Below are positions 41,010 through 53,006 of a DNA stretch of 64,000 nt, in pieces (position 1 is the stretch's first letter; each line of letters starts with the position of its first letter). The notes below the pieces were generated by a model, which was given only the letters and a program-made list of their open reading frames with translations, ran no database searches and was not told the origin of the DNA. Source of the stretch: Chrysoporthe austroafricana (Eukaryota; Ascomycota; Sordariomycetes; Diaporthales; Cryphonectriaceae); assembly GCA_001051155.2 (NCBI GenBank), contig JYIP02000002.1:1185583-1249582 (forward strand). The letters are read 5' to 3'. The position numbers were made by a program, and so were the translations under genes.

Positions 41010-41608
41010 CACGTTGATGTTAACTAGCCAAGATTTGCAATAGGCGGCGTTTCAAGCAGAAGACAGTCCCGGAGCCACGACGACCCCTAAGCCGCCAGCT
41101 GCATGCGGCAATGGCTTCGAACAGCAAATTATACCAGGTACTAATCGAATTTCAAGAGGATCGTCTATTCGTCTGTTCGTATGCTAGCGATGAAGTCATC
41201 TCTCACATCCTTTACGATTGGAACTTGAACGAGAAAAGACGGACGGTACACAAAAAGAAGCCTGGAGAAAGACCGAAGCTCGTGAACAAATCGGGCTAAA
41301 TCCTGATAGAGACTAGTGCAAATTTTGATAGGTATTGATTGGCTGGTTCGTACAAGTGGGGCGCTAAGAAAGGAGAGTTCCTGCTTATGAGGTTCAGGCG
41401 AGGAGGTTATTAATTGTTAGACGTGGCGGTGCTAAGATAGATGCTGAGTGGCTGGTTCGTACAAGCGGAGCGCTAATAGAGTGTGCGACTTGATTGACAA
41501 GTCTATCAGGAAATTCAACTGGTATAAGTAGTTCCCTGATATCCCAATTGTGCCAGCTGCAATGATGAATGTCACCACTTTCTTGCAAGCAACATAACAG
41601 AAAGCTCA
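41010..41608. promoter_or_regulatory. Divergent promoter with a repeated 28-bp element
   Basis: TGGCTGGTTCGTACAAG followed by YGGRGCGCTAA occurs at 41340-41367 and again at 41449-41476, 109 bases apart. A partial copy (GGCGGTGCTAAGATAG) lies between them near 41425-41440. The 17-bp left half is identical in both copies. A 62-codon frame at 41111-41299 has no family features. The repeats may be binding sites for the adjacent regulator, or simple duplication. Confidence 0.55.
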
Positions 41609-43629
41609 ATGAGAAACCTTCTGGGAATAACAATGAAACGACTTGTGACCGCGCTTCTTCTTTTCGCAAGCTTGGGATGCAAGGCTGATAGTTTGTATGA
41701 TCCGGGCATGGTCTATGGATTTGACAATGTAAGTCTTGGACTTTGCCGAACCAGGTCCTCTACAGCTTCCAAGCTTTCTGACTAGCTATCTAGATTGACC
41801 CATCAGCCAACCTCACGTGGACACCATGTTTCGACAACTTCACATGCTCTAGACTGGAAGTTCCTTTGGATTATTCAAACAGAAGTCTTGGCACAACATC
41901 AGTCGCCTTCATAAAACTGGCTGGCAAGAATGCCACCGTCGAGTCTCCAAGCATTGTCCTCATCCCCGGTAAGATCTCGATTAGATCACTCAAAGTTACC
42001 TGAAATCCATATGACTGGACTGACACTTCCTTAGGCGGTCCGGGTGGTTCTGGTGTCGACCTCCTCTTCACATACCAGACCCTCACAGGGCAAATCTTCG
42101 GAGAGCAGTACAACATCGTCTCCTTTGACCCTCGCGGTGTGAACAACAGCGGTCCGAGCCTTGACTGCTTCTCGGGGAACGCAGAAGCAAGATTGGCCTT
42201 CAGTCGACTGCACATTACGGGCGTCACCAATATCTCATCAACGTCGTTTGAGGAACAGTACTATTCAAGCTCTATCTATGGAGAGTGGTGCAACGATGCT
42301 GTCGAGAACGAATCACCTCATGGATATTATGTGACTACACCGGCGGTCGCCCATGATTTGCTCACATTTATAGAAGCCGAGGCTGAGTTGGCCAGTCGTT
42401 CACCATCAGACGCCAGATTGTGGTGTTATGGTAGCAGTTACGGCACTGTCATCGGCACCACTTTCGCTTCCATGTTCCCCGACCGAGTTGGGAGAATGAT
42501 ACTCGATGGTATTATGAACGCAGAGCAATACTATGACAATGACTGGAGGGACAACGTCGATCAAATGGACGAGGCCATGGAAAAATTCTCGAGCTTCTGC
42601 CATTCCGCAGGTCCTGAAGCGTGTTCTTTCTGGGGACCCACGCCAGCTAACATCACGGCCAGAATGGACAGCATTATCCATCAGCTTCAGAACCATCCGG
42701 TCCCGGTAAGCGGAGTCCAAAGTCAAGACCTGCCGACACTAGTCTCCTATTCAGACCTGAAGGTCCTTTTTATGAACACTATCTACACCCCACTAGCGTC
42801 CTTCCCAGTTATGGCCGACATCCTACACCAGCTCGAGGGTGGGAACGTGTCTGCTCTTGTGGGCATGTTGGACGGGTTAGATATTACGTCTGACGCCAGT
42901 TGGGTTATCCGGTGCGCCGATTCGTATCGGAGAAACAAGCTTACTACCATTGAAGAATTCAAGAGTTACGTCGAGTACACAGTTTCCAAGAGCGAGTATC
43001 TCGGGGATATCTGGCCCATCTTTGTGGAAACTATCTTGTGTATATCAGTCCGACCGCAATTACCTGATAGCATGGTGGTTCAAGGTAGACAACCCTCTTT
43101 TGTCTCCTCCCCCCTCTCTTTCCGCATTCACGAAGCTTCATCTTCGGAAAGGTAAATGAACATCTGCATTGGACGCAAAGTCTAACCAGTTTCTTCCTTA
43201 TGCAGACCCAATAAGTGGACTACAAAAGCCTACGTCCTTCCCGATCATGTTTGCGAGTAATACCATCGACCCTTTAACGCCCTTAGAATCGTACGTTTCG
43301 GCCAAACTGCCTCGCCCTCTGGTATGTTGCTAATTGGATTTACCTCTTCGCAGGGCGCGCAAGATGTCTTCTCGATTTCCCGGATCGGTACTTTTATTGC
43401 AAGAAGCTGTTGGTGTAAGTTGTTATCGAATCTCGATCACATAACCAACTCAAACAAGAGTCTAAGCTTACTCGTGAGTTGTTTCTCTCGAATGCAGCAT
43501 ACAGTAGTCGAACAGGGGGGGTCAAACTGTTACTTTGGATATGTTCAGTCGTACCTTCAAGGCACAGTTCCACCATCCAACATTACCTGCCCGCAGCAGT
43601 ACATACCTTTCATAGACGGCTCTATTTGA
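41609..43629 (+). CDS. Secreted TAP-type alpha/beta-hydrolase peptidase (S33), 540 aa
   Basis: Six exons in phase: 41609-41728, 41794-41968, 42035-43084, 43206-43290, 43354-43414, 43498-43629. The start is ATG 41609 or the in-frame ATG 41633, which opens a good signal peptide (MKRLVTALLLFASLGCKADS). The core fold shows IDPSANLTWTPCFDNFTCSR, the oxyanion loop LIPGGPGGSG and FDPRGVNNSGPS. The nucleophile is Ser233 in YGSSYGTVIGTTFASMFPDR; the acid is Asp470 in ASNTIDPLTPLES; the His is residue 498 in VGHTVVEQGG, in the C-terminal TAP-like domain. Family members release tripeptides or act as prolyl/other aminopeptidases outside the cell, and some are cluster-encoded hydrolases. All triad residues are present. 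It is divergent from the Zn2Cys6 regulator. Confidence 0.92.
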
Positions 43630-44530
43630 AAATTGTCGAAGCCGCAGGGGAAGTGTTCGGTAACTTCCGGGAAGGAATTAGCTAGTTATAAGAAACCCAT
43701 CTGGTCGTCCAAAGTCTATCCTTTGGCTAGATCGATAATCTTGTACAGGATTGTGGGCTTTTGCACTTGAGGAGCGGATCCTACAAAGGGCAAATTATCA
43801 GTTAGTCATATTTTTACTTTCCTTCAAGGTATATATCTCTTATTGCTATAGCGGTAAGATTATTGAGTATATTCTGGAAGCTGCTTGCCAGGTTTTGAGG
43901 CATACCAATATTGCGAGCTAAGCGCAGAGTGCTTGTCGGGTAACCTTGTTCGAGACACACAGCTAAGGCGTTCTCTGTCCTTACGCAATATTGAATAAAT
44001 GAGAGCGAATGAGTGTAGGAACTTTGTGTCATACGCTAATAGGCACCTGCATACATATTCCCCAGGGTCCTTGTGTTTGGAGTCTCACCTGAGGTCATTA
44101 TGCAATAACCTAGACCTGCAACGTACCGTATTGTTGGGTGGGAATACAGAAGGCAGGCCTAGAGTGATAAGCCTCACCCAATGAAAGCATACTGGAGGCT
44201 GCGCCGCTTGGGTACTGTATGTCATGTATGGGAGGCTTTCCTTATGCGGCTTCCGCTGCTGACCCATGAGAAGCTAGCAGGCAATTACACCAGTTAAAAT
44301 AGTCCGAATCCGCTCATTCAGTTGCCAATCGGGGGAGCTGGAACAGAGATCGAGGACGTGGATGCATGAGCCGAGCTTATCGGCGTGAGAGGATGCTGTA
44401 AGATACAGCCGACGGCATGGATACGGCCTTGTAATGTGCGGTCGTTGGTTTATTCAACTGTCAACTGTACCTCAATTTAGAACTGTACACCATATATACT
44501 CTTAATTACGCTCAATGGCCATTCCTGATT
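43630..44530. other. Intergenic, nothing recognised
   Basis: Short frames only. AT-rich by eye just upstream of the tRNA gene, which fits a Pol III 5' flank; no retroelement end was recognised. Confidence 0.4.
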
Positions 44531-44619
44531 GGCCGAGTGGTGTAGTGGTTATCACGTGTCGTTCACATCTATGTGAGCTTTCTCCGACAAGGTCCCCGGT
44601 TCGATCCCGGGCTCAGTCA
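44531..44619 (+). tRNA. tRNA-Val (anticodon CAC) with a 16-nt intron
   Basis: Acceptor GGCCGAG pairs with CTCAGTC at the 3' end, with discriminator A at 44619. The D-arm is GTGTAGTGGTTATCAC. The anticodon stem is TGTCG/CGACA around loop TTCACA...C with anticodon CAC. The T-arm is CCCGG-TTCGATC-CCGGG, with the B box intact. Sixteen bases after position 37 (starting TCTATGTG) are the intron, in the canonical place. Oddity: acceptor pair 4 is C:A, where T would pair; one further pair is G:T. The gene may be functional or slightly worn. Confidence 0.85.
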
Positions 44620-45769
44620 TTTTGCTCCTGAAGAGTCCTGGTTCTCATGTTCTCATGCCTCGTAGGATGCACTGTAGGACGTGTATAGGCTGGTGTTTGT
44701 ACAGCTGCTGGTATGCGGAGTAGCAGCGCGGTTGCTTTTTGGGGGCTGATGAATAAGCAGGCTTGGGATTAATTAAGTGTTACCGGGACGGTGGAAACTT
44801 TTGCAACCTCTCGCCCGCAAGCAGCCAAATGTCTTGCCCTTGGCGCATGGTTCCCTTGGCCGCCTTGGCTCCCTCCGAGATATCATCTCAAGCATCCCAC
44901 GACATGAGGCCCGCCAGCCTTTGTCCTGCTGTCCAGCAGCGCCCCCCTCTCCGGCGACTTGTGGGGCCTCCGCCGTTTCAGAGGCCGTCGTCGACAGCGG
45001 CGGAGATTGCTGCTGGGCCGCTCTCCCCAGGCGCACCCGGTCACGCTAGCCGCATCGTATGTCAGTCACGAGCTGCTGCCTGCTTTGCTGTGGGTATCCG
45101 CTAACATATTAGTGCGTATTTTTTTTCGCGAAGAGAGGCTTGAAGCTAAAGATTAACTCTAATTCAGATTACGTCCCAAAGCACCCAGGGCCACAAGGTG
45201 GGCACCGGTGGCCCTTCGCGTCCGACGGCTGTAGCCTGCCTGGGCTGGCGTGGCTGGGTGGAGGATGAGAGCCCATGTGTGTCCCAAACCGATCCTTCTG
45301 GCTGCTGCGAGCCAATCGTGGCAGGGCGCGAAACAAAGATCCCTCTCACGCCGCCGCCCCCTTTATAGGATTGAACGACCTGGGCCCGAACCAATCCTGC
45401 ATTCCGCTGAGGGCGGCTGTGCAGCATTGAGCCCTGGTGAAATGAGCCGCTGGTTTCTCTTGGCGGAGCGCTACCAAGCGTGCCTAGAATGAAGCTGAAT
45501 GCGGTCATCCTAGCTCGTACCATGGATGGAGATGGTTCTGCGGGTCCACAGGATCAATGTAAGCGGCGACTCTATTTTCTTTCTTATTTTATCTCTGTTG
45601 CTTCTAGGGCCACGGACGGTATTAAATACCCGCTCGTCCGCCTCTCACTCGATCATTGTGTCCTGGTCCTCACGCACCAGTCAATCTACTCTGCCCACGC
45701 TCGGTCGACCCTGATCTTCGAGACACATACTCGCCCGCCTCACAGCTCATCCTCAAACCCAAAGCAGAG
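44620..45769. promoter_or_regulatory. Intergenic leading to the surface protein gene
   Basis: No gene supported. A GC-rich patch at 44800-45060 gives long overlapping frames without family features. Near 45340-45370 there is a pyrimidine-rich stretch and a TTTATA; further CT-rich sequence precedes the ATG at 45770. Confidence 0.35.
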
Positions 45770-46453
45770 ATGTACTCCTCAAGCATCCTCCTGGCGACTC
45801 TCGCCGCCACTGCGTCCGCCAGCATGCGGCCCCTGGCCGTCCCCATGCCCAAGCGCGCCCTCGAGGCCCGCCAGACCGACAGCTCCTTCGACAGCTCCTT
45901 CACCGACTTCCCCTCGGCCTCCGCGGACTCGGCGTGCCTGTCCGCGACCGAGACGCTCTACTCCCTCTACACTGAGATCCCCACGGCGCCCGCCGACCTC
46001 GAGTCCTGGGCCGCCACCGCCGTCGAGACGGACTCGTGCAGCATCAGCGTCCCTGCCTCGCTCACGTCCGAGTACAGCTCCTACTCGTCCGCGGTCGTCT
46101 CCTGGTACGACGCCAACAGCGCCGCCATCAGCTCCGCCATCGCCCAGTGCACCGACCTCGAGGGCGACTCGTCGGACCTCGGCGGCGTCTGCACCTCGGA
46201 CGTCGCCGCCGCCTCCGGGTCGGCCACCGGCAGCGTCGCCAGCGCGAGCGCCACCACGACCGGCGGCAGCTCCGCGTCTACTGCGGGCAGCGGCTCTGCC
46301 ACCACGACCTCCTCTTCGAGCAGCTCCAAGACCTCGTCGGCCTCCTCCTCGGCATCCTCCACGGTCGTGGCGACGGCTGGCGCGGCGGCGCGTGAGGTCG
46401 CCGTCGCGGGCGCTGTCTTCGCCGGTGTCTTGGGGGCGGTGATTGCTCTGTAA
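45770..46453 (+). CDS. Ser/Thr-rich GPI-type cell-surface protein, 227 aa
   Basis: Single exon. N-terminal signal peptide (MYSSSILLATLAATASAS), then a Lys-Arg and a further basic site (PMPKRALEARQ) that could be Kex2-processed. A conserved-looking domain of about 100 residues has paired cysteines (DSACLSATETLYSLYTEIP, WAATAVETDSCSIS, SSAIAQCTDLEGD, LGGVCTS), followed by a long Ser/Thr/Ala/Gly stalk and a C-terminal hydrophobic segment (VAVAGAVFAGVLGAVIAL) suitable for GPI attachment. The layout is like the DUF7735 / infection-structure-specific type of fungal surface proteins; that family name is from memory of the pattern, not a search. The strong GC bias makes other frames open too, but only this one has signal and anchor. 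Confidence 0.8.
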   Translation: MYSSSILLATLAATASASMRPLAVPMPKRALEARQTDSSFDSSFTDFPSASADSACLSATETLYSLYTEIPTAPADLESWAATAVETDSCSISVPASLTSEYSSYSSAVVSWYDANSAAISSAIAQCTDLEGDSSDLGGVCTSDVAAASGSATGSVASASATTTGGSSASTAGSGSATTTSSSSSSKTSSASSSASSTVVATAGAAAREVAVAGAVFAGVLGAVIAL

Positions 46454-49400
46454 GGCGGATGGATGAGCATGCAAGAATACCTAAAATGTAAATGTGGCTG
46501 CGTCGGTAGACGCCATGCATAATTTCGACGAGTTAGGATACATACCAATCAAAAATACTGTTCAATCAAGCATAGCGTCTCCAAATTGAGAGCCTCTCCG
46601 TCTGCTGTCAGATGCTAGGCTAGCAAGGCCCTTGCAAGCTCACTCGTATCATCTCTCGGCCGAGCCCCTAAGCATGCGGTACTACTGTAGTATAACGAAA
46701 AAGTCGTTAGTGCTTACATTTCTTCAGGCGCGAGAGAGACTATCTCTCTCGGATAATCTCCTGGCAAATTAATACTCGATCCAGACCTGCAGTGCGACAT
46801 ACTGACAGTCAAGCCAGTCAGCCGCATCGCTGCGGGAAATAAGGTTGGCTCCTTCTTCATGCACTGCCACCCTGTCAAAAATATCTGCAGGGGTAAAGGG
46901 GCGCCATGCCAACTGGCCAGCTGCTGTTCATTCGTCCAGGTCCGGAGTTCTAGACGTTCTCTCATTTTCGTCAGCAGGACTTCTCACGATCTTCGATCCT
47001 GCGTACCTAGGTGACAATCGTGGCGATGGCGACGTTCTGGGCGGCACGAAAGGAGACCGCCAAGCGATCCTGGCCAGCCTCGCCTCAAACCTGTCTCAAC
47101 ATTGCCATCTCCTGTACGACTTCTCTCGGGAGGGTTCTCGCTCAGTGCCAGAAGGGCCACATGATCATAGAGTGATCAGCACAGCAGCTCACCTCGAGAG
47201 CCATGCGGCAGGGTAACAAGTGCCTCCTTCTTACGCTAGACCCAAAGGGCGAGGCGAGGCGAGGCGCGCGACATGCGACATACGATACCCTGAGAAAGTT
47301 GGTCCCGTATATCATCGATAATTACGGGTCGTTGGCGGCCACTGTTGGCTCCCCTGTGTCAGCACCTAGCCGATGTGCTGGGTCATCCCACGAATCAACC
47401 CACATGGCGGATGGCCCTGCAATTGAGATAACAGGATGTCTATATATAATATCAGAGCACACTAGGCGTCTCACGTAGGACCCAAGCTCCTGGTGTTGCT
47501 GGGACCATACCAGCTTTACCATCTCACCGTATTTCTCGAGTGACGTTGCATTGAACTTCGGATGACATGTTCAGGCTCGTCCATCGCATCCGCGTCCCTT
47601 GACACAGTATTCTCGGACGGCTGATTGGAGCCAATGGTCTTCGTTTGAGGCAGTGGCCTTGTCCAATACACTGGATCTTATATTTTCCGAGATCAGGACG
47701 ACCTAGCCGGCCAACCCGCAGCCTATTGTTCCTTGAGATCGGACCTGTAGGTGCCTGCACAAATTATAGCCTTCCGGTACGACTAGGCCAGTCCAGGCGA
47801 CAGATATCTCGACCACAGCCAAACCAGTGAGACTACACAGGCCAGTCCATACCAGACTCTGCGGTCTTTGGATCTGGAAATCCGTCTGAGCGTCTTACAC
47901 ACGGACGGCTGATAATCCCCCATGCCCACATCTAGCCCTACAGTCGGAGCAGATCCGCACGAGTGGTTGTCTTTTCGCGCTTATTCACTTGTTGAATTTG
48001 GCGCGCCCACTGTGGGACATTTCTTATTTCCATCTGCTGTGCTGCTCTATGGCCAACTACTCGCGATGTCCCCGGCATGGGAGAGGCTGTGTAGTGAAGG
48101 GGGCTCATGCTAACCCTACAGAAAGCCAGAATCAATGGACCAGCCGTCGAGATGCTTCAGCAGCAATGAACACTATCCCGCGACCCAAAGATTCCCAAGA
48201 CGAGGATGCAGCCGGAGAGTAGGCTGCCTTCTTTCCTGAGCAACCGGGTTGGCTATATTGGCCTGTCCGTCTGGGCCGATTGAACCATGAGGTTTGGCCG
48301 GTCTATGTAGGTGTTCTGGAGCGCCGGCAGGTGAGCATGCTTCCTCGAAGTCACTGCTGAGTAGGCTCCGATGGCAATGCCGCATTGAACCAGGCTGTCC
48401 AGCTGTGAACTGCATAGACGGAGCTCTCCAGAGGACAAGAGCCAGTCGCTCTAGCTAGCTTGCGTCCTTGAATGGCCAAGAGACGGGATCATTGGATTTC
48501 ACTAATACACAAGGCATGAGATCAACAATTGGGTTCATTGGCCCATGCCATCCTGGGTACCTGATACTGGTGCTATGCCACTCAGCCTATATTTGCAGAA
48601 GGAACGAGCCCAGCAAACAGCCAAGCCAGCCTTTCCAAGCTGCGAGATTCGAAACGGCGAGGTATGGAGGACCGATCAATGCAGAGATGTCGACGGCAGT
48701 AGTGGGCGGTAGTGTTTTCTTAATCTTCTAGCTTCCCCGAAAAAAAACCACTGTATTCTAGGAACCAAAGCCCTAGGCGCTTGTTACCTTAATGTGATCG
48801 AAGCTGGCATATTCCTATACGGTCCCATCGGATGGGCACAAGTATGCGGCGCACCAATATCATATCAGCCCTCACGGCACTAATTGGATCTGCGATTGGA
48901 CTAATCCAATGGTGAGTTCAAATATAGTTATTAGCAAGCCTTGTATAGACGCATCGCCAACGATTACAGCTATCAGCCAGACTTAGCATAATGTCCCCGT
49001 CGACCGAGGCTTCTACAGCGCCCGTCGGGTCATAATACCACCTTCAGCTCCCAGGCAGAGAAAGTTCTCCACAGCTAGGCTACAGCTCATGAAAATGACG
49101 TCAAGCGAAGCATTCGTCAGGCGCGCGCGTCCCCGCTGCGGCCTCGAATGCAGCCTGGGACAGCGTGGGTGTGGAGGGCAGCGCGCAGGACGGGCCCCAC
49201 CGGACGCGCACCTCATCGGTGAAGATGCAGCTTGGCGAGAGACGTCACGGGCGGCTCGGCCCTCGTCGCGCAGACTTGACTCGAGCGGCCTGGAGAGGTC
49301 CGCTGGACGACGTGTGCTCGTGCCGCTGAGGGATGCCGATGGTCGCTATAAGCTGCGCAACCCGAAGTTGAATTGCGGTGCTGCTGTGCTCTTGCATGGT

Positions 49401-50175
49401 CTGGCAGACAATCCGATTGGTCATAGGATCCCACCTTCACGAGATATCCATGATCGATATTTATATCAGTTCACCAGGCAGATAATGCTCATACACTCAT
49501 GGCTAGGCATGTATCATTGTATTACCACTTGGGGGGGGGGGCGCATGTGGAATGGGGATCTTTCGATTTCTCGAGCTCGGGACTGATAGTAGCCAGAGCT
49601 TATATATCCCGCCAACATTAACTACTCAATATTATTTTCCTCGTCCCGACCTGTTCTGCCGAAAGGTAAATATCATAGTAAAAGGCCTTGGCATCACGGT
49701 TCTGTCGAGCTAGCGGTCGGGGCAGCCGGGCTGACTACGCAGCCGCGCCGCCTGTCGGCTTACCAACCCGGATGCAAATTACCCAACCCGGATTCAAATT
49801 ACGACCGTGCTTTGAAAGCTGATGACTGTAGAAACCCAAAACATCGCGAATATGCGCGGATAGAGTTAGCTCCGAAGGCACCTGCGTGCGGTCTCGCCAT
49901 TGTGCATATGGGTAATAGTTGCGGATGCTGATCGGATGCAAATGGCTCCAACATTACGATCCTTCTGATGATTCTCAGCCTGGATGCCAAGACCATCGTG
50001 GGTGAGGGAGAAGTATTCAACGGCGTCTGAGGGCAATATTTAAACCGGGTGTGCCTCCGTATTGTCGATGGAATGGCAAAGAGGTTGATCATTAGAGACT
50101 CGAAGCACGACACGCCACTAGGAACCGGAGATACCAACACCCACTGCTCATCTTGTAACAAACCACCCACTCGCC
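46454..50175. other. 3.7 kb without a supported gene
   Basis: Only short or featureless frames. Near 47997-48018 TTTGGCGCGCCCACTGTGG resembles the leader found after the 5' LTR of some Ty3-type retroelements, and the 77-codon frame after it (47989-48222) could be a gag relic; no LTR pair was found. A G11 tract lies at 49531-49541, followed by GCGC, like the G13 tract at 15202. The 165-codon frame at 49089-49586 has no family features. The last 150 bases are the promoter of the NmrA-like gene. Confidence 0.35.
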
Positions 50176-51244
50176 ATGTCTTACACTATCAGAAAAGTCG
50201 TCCTCGCCGGGGTGAGTCCACCAACGACGCTTCCCAACCCCCGTATTGCCCACTAACACCCTATAGAGTAACGGCTCACTCGGCAGCGTGGTGCTGCCCG
50301 CTCTCGTCAAGGCAGGCTTCGAGGTGAAGGCCCTAGTGCGCGCACCCGGGAAGATCGCCAACCTCCCAGCCGGCGCGCAGGAGGTCGTGGTCGACTACAC
50401 CTCCCCCGAGGCCGTCGCCGCGGTACTGCAGGGCCAGGACGCCGTTGTGTCGGCGCTGAACTTCCAGGGCGGCGAGGTGGCCGAGAACGCCCTCATCACC
50501 GCCGCCGCGGCGCCCGGCAGCACGGTGCGGCGGTTCATCCCGGCCGGCTTTGGGGCCGACATCGAGAAGCCGGAGATGCGCGCGCTGCCGGTGTTCCAGG
50601 CCAGGGTCAAGGCCGAGGACCGGCTGCGGGCGCTGGCCGCCGACGGCAGCCCGCTGAGCTGGACGAGCGTGTCGAACAACTCGTTCCTGGACTGGGGCAT
50701 CACGACCAAGTTCATGCTGGACCCCGTCGAGGGGCGGGCGACGCTGTGGGACGGGGGCGAGGTCAAGTCTGCGGTGACGCGCCTGGCCGCGGTCGCGCAG
50801 GCCGTGGTGGGCGTGCTACAGCACCCCGAGGAGACGAAGAACCGTACGGTGTACGTGAGAGAGGCCGCAGTGACCAGTGAGTACCTGAACCCCCCCTGCT
50901 GTGTGGTCGCCGCTGCCCGGCCCGCGCCTCGTGCCCGCTGCTAACCGTGAGCCGCAGTGAAGCAGCTGGTGGGCATCATGCAGGACCTGAACCCGGGGAA
51001 GAAGTGGACGCTCGAGGAGGCCGACACCCGCGAGACCGTCAGGAAGTCCAGCGAGGCGCTGGCGAGGGGCGTCCACGACTTCGGGGTCCTGGTGGGCTTC
51101 ATCAACCGGGCTGCGTGGGGGGAGGGCACCGGGGCGGAGTTTGCCGTCAACGACAACGAGCTCCTGGGCGTTCACGAGCTGAGCGACGGAGAGCTAAGGG
51201 AGGCCATCAGAGACACTCTTGCCGAGATCCCGGGGGCCCTGTAG
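50176..51244 (+). CDS. NmrA-like / isoflavone reductase-like NAD(P)-binding protein, 310 aa
   Basis: Three exons: 50176-50211, 50267-50876, 50958-51244, with GTGAGT donors. The dinucleotide-binding motif spans the first junction: KVVLAG then SNGSLGSVVLPALVKAG, i.e. GxxGxxG after the first strand. Next come VKALVRAPGKIANLPAGAQ, VVDYTSPEAVAAVLQGQDAV, VRRFIPAGFGADIEKPE and LSWTSVSNNSFLDWG, all typical of atypical short-chain reductases of the isoflavone reductase/NmrA group. These are either NADP(H)-dependent reductases of aromatic substrates or redox-sensing regulators. The conserved catalytic Lys region (KAEDRL) is present. High GC at third positions. No lesion; no neighbour suggests a pathway. 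Confidence 0.9.
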
Positions 51245-53006
51245 GTATTGGGAGGGCGGAGGGGAGGGGGGAAGACCGAGATCGTCTGTATTACGCTTTC
51301 ACAACCTGTCTGTTAGTTCCATCTCTATTGTCGATCCGCATATACTGAGCAGATCCCCGTTCCTGTGTGCGAGGCCGTAGGATTAGGATGTCCACAATCG
51401 AGCTTTGTCACGTAGCAACTCACTCCAGCATGGTCCAGACCCTGCGGGCCGCGTATCACATGTCAGTCCTGCAGTTATTGTGTATATATGCCGGCCGCGG
51501 GAGGGTGCTATAGTATTCCTCCGTGCTATAGTACCAAAGCATCCGCGGCGGCATACTTCCTGGGTAATCAATCGGAACCGCACCGAAGTGGGCTGTCGCA
51601 GGGTCGAGTCGGGTCGCTGCAGGACGGCGGTGGAGACCGGTCAGAACTTTCCTAGGGCACTGATCGTGCTGACGCGCAGGGTCCTTTTTACTTTTTTCTT
51701 CCTTTTTTGTTTTCGTCTTCTTTTGCCCCTGGCGCTGCCCGGTTTCTCCCGACGGTGATCCGACCTGGCACTGGCCACACAGCGGATAGTCCCGTTAGGC
51801 GAGCAGCGCTGCTGGGTACCACGGTACGTACCTCAGTATATAGTATCCAAGTCGGGTCGGTGACCCCTGATTTAAGACTTACAAGATTACGGTACCCAGT
51901 CTTATTATCTGAAGAATCAGCGCCCACCCTGGCAGGCTGACGACGGGCTCCTCTGACATGACAGATCACCCAGCGCAGCTCTTATCTCGACCCTGAGCCG
52001 TCCCTCGCGCTGGAGGGGTGCGTGCCCTCGCCAGCTGGCCTCGTCGCCGGCTGGCCAGGTCGTCACACTATCGCCGAGTTATCCGTCCTGGACCAGAGAA
52101 GGAGACGGACCCTGTGGTCCCAGGCCTTCCCGCCTGGGACTTCGCGACTGCGGTGAGGATGGCGCGAGCCCGTCGAGTCGAGAAATCCCGAGTTAGCTCC
52201 ACCAGGAGGGCCACTCTGGCCCCGCCGGTAGGGCTGAGGATGCAACTCGAGGCCTGGCGCGGGACGCGGACCGGTGTGGGAGGGGTGGGACGCCGGCGTC
52301 CTGCGAGACTTACAGCGGCCATGCCATACACGGCACCGTGGTAGCTAAGTACTACGTAGCACCGGGCACACCCTCTTTGCGAGTCGTGTTCAATCTCGCG
52401 TCGCGAGATCCGCTTTTTATCTTCCGAGCCTCATTCTCTTGTCATGTCTCGACCACAACCTTATCAGCTCATGTGCTCCACCGCCTCGCTCCCGGTAGAT
52501 CGCTATCACCGCTGTCCCCTCCGTCCTCCCTGTCCCTGTTACCGAGATACCCAAGGTCGCTGCCGTCATCCTGCGCCATCGTCTGCCCACCCGTGCCATA
52601 TCGCACCACCAGCTCAGCCCGGGGGCCCATCCTCGCAACCTGGGCCACCGCTCTTATTCGACACCACTCCCTGAGCCTCCAGCAGAGGCAGCACCGAAGG
52701 GCCGAGTCTGAAACGACCGTGCCATCACTGCCCGCCGAGATTATCGGCAGCCGCCGCCAGGGGTGGTGGCCATCCCACGGCTCGAGGCCGAGCTCTCGCC
52801 ATCCACCTCGAGCGCGAACAGGGCGGCCGATATAAAGCCAAAAAAGCGTCCGCCAGCGCTGCCCATGCCCCCGGGGGGTCGACCTTCTCAATATTCCCAA
52901 GGACCCTCCGACACCCAGCCCGCTGCGTTGCTGGTGTATCTTTGCTGCACATCAGACACCGGCCTACAAGCCTCTTTGCGCACACACTCATCAGGCTCCA
53001 CCCAGT
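51245..53006. other. Intergenic; one 9-bp hairpin
   Basis: No gene supported, although GC-rich sequence keeps several short frames open. GTCCCAGGC and GCCTGGGAC form a perfect 9-bp inverted repeat with a 6-nt loop at 52117-52140. The end of the region is the promoter of the F-box gene (pyrimidine-rich at 52440-52560). Confidence 0.4.

Noticed and set aside
41111..41299. 62-codon gene in the divergent promoter
   Set aside because: Short, no features, and lies where regulatory sequence is expected.
45480..46474. Long frames on both strands over the surface protein gene
   Set aside because: Artefacts of extreme GC at codon third positions; Pro/Arg- or Gly/Arg-only composition. Only 45770-46453 has signal peptide and GPI-type end.
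47997..48222. LTR retrotransposon leader and gag
   Set aside because: A primer-binding-site-like word and a short frame only; no long terminal repeats or pol motifs found.
52117..52140. Transcription terminator hairpin
   Set aside because: A perfect 9-bp inverted repeat, but intrinsic terminators of that kind are bacterial and no gene ends here.
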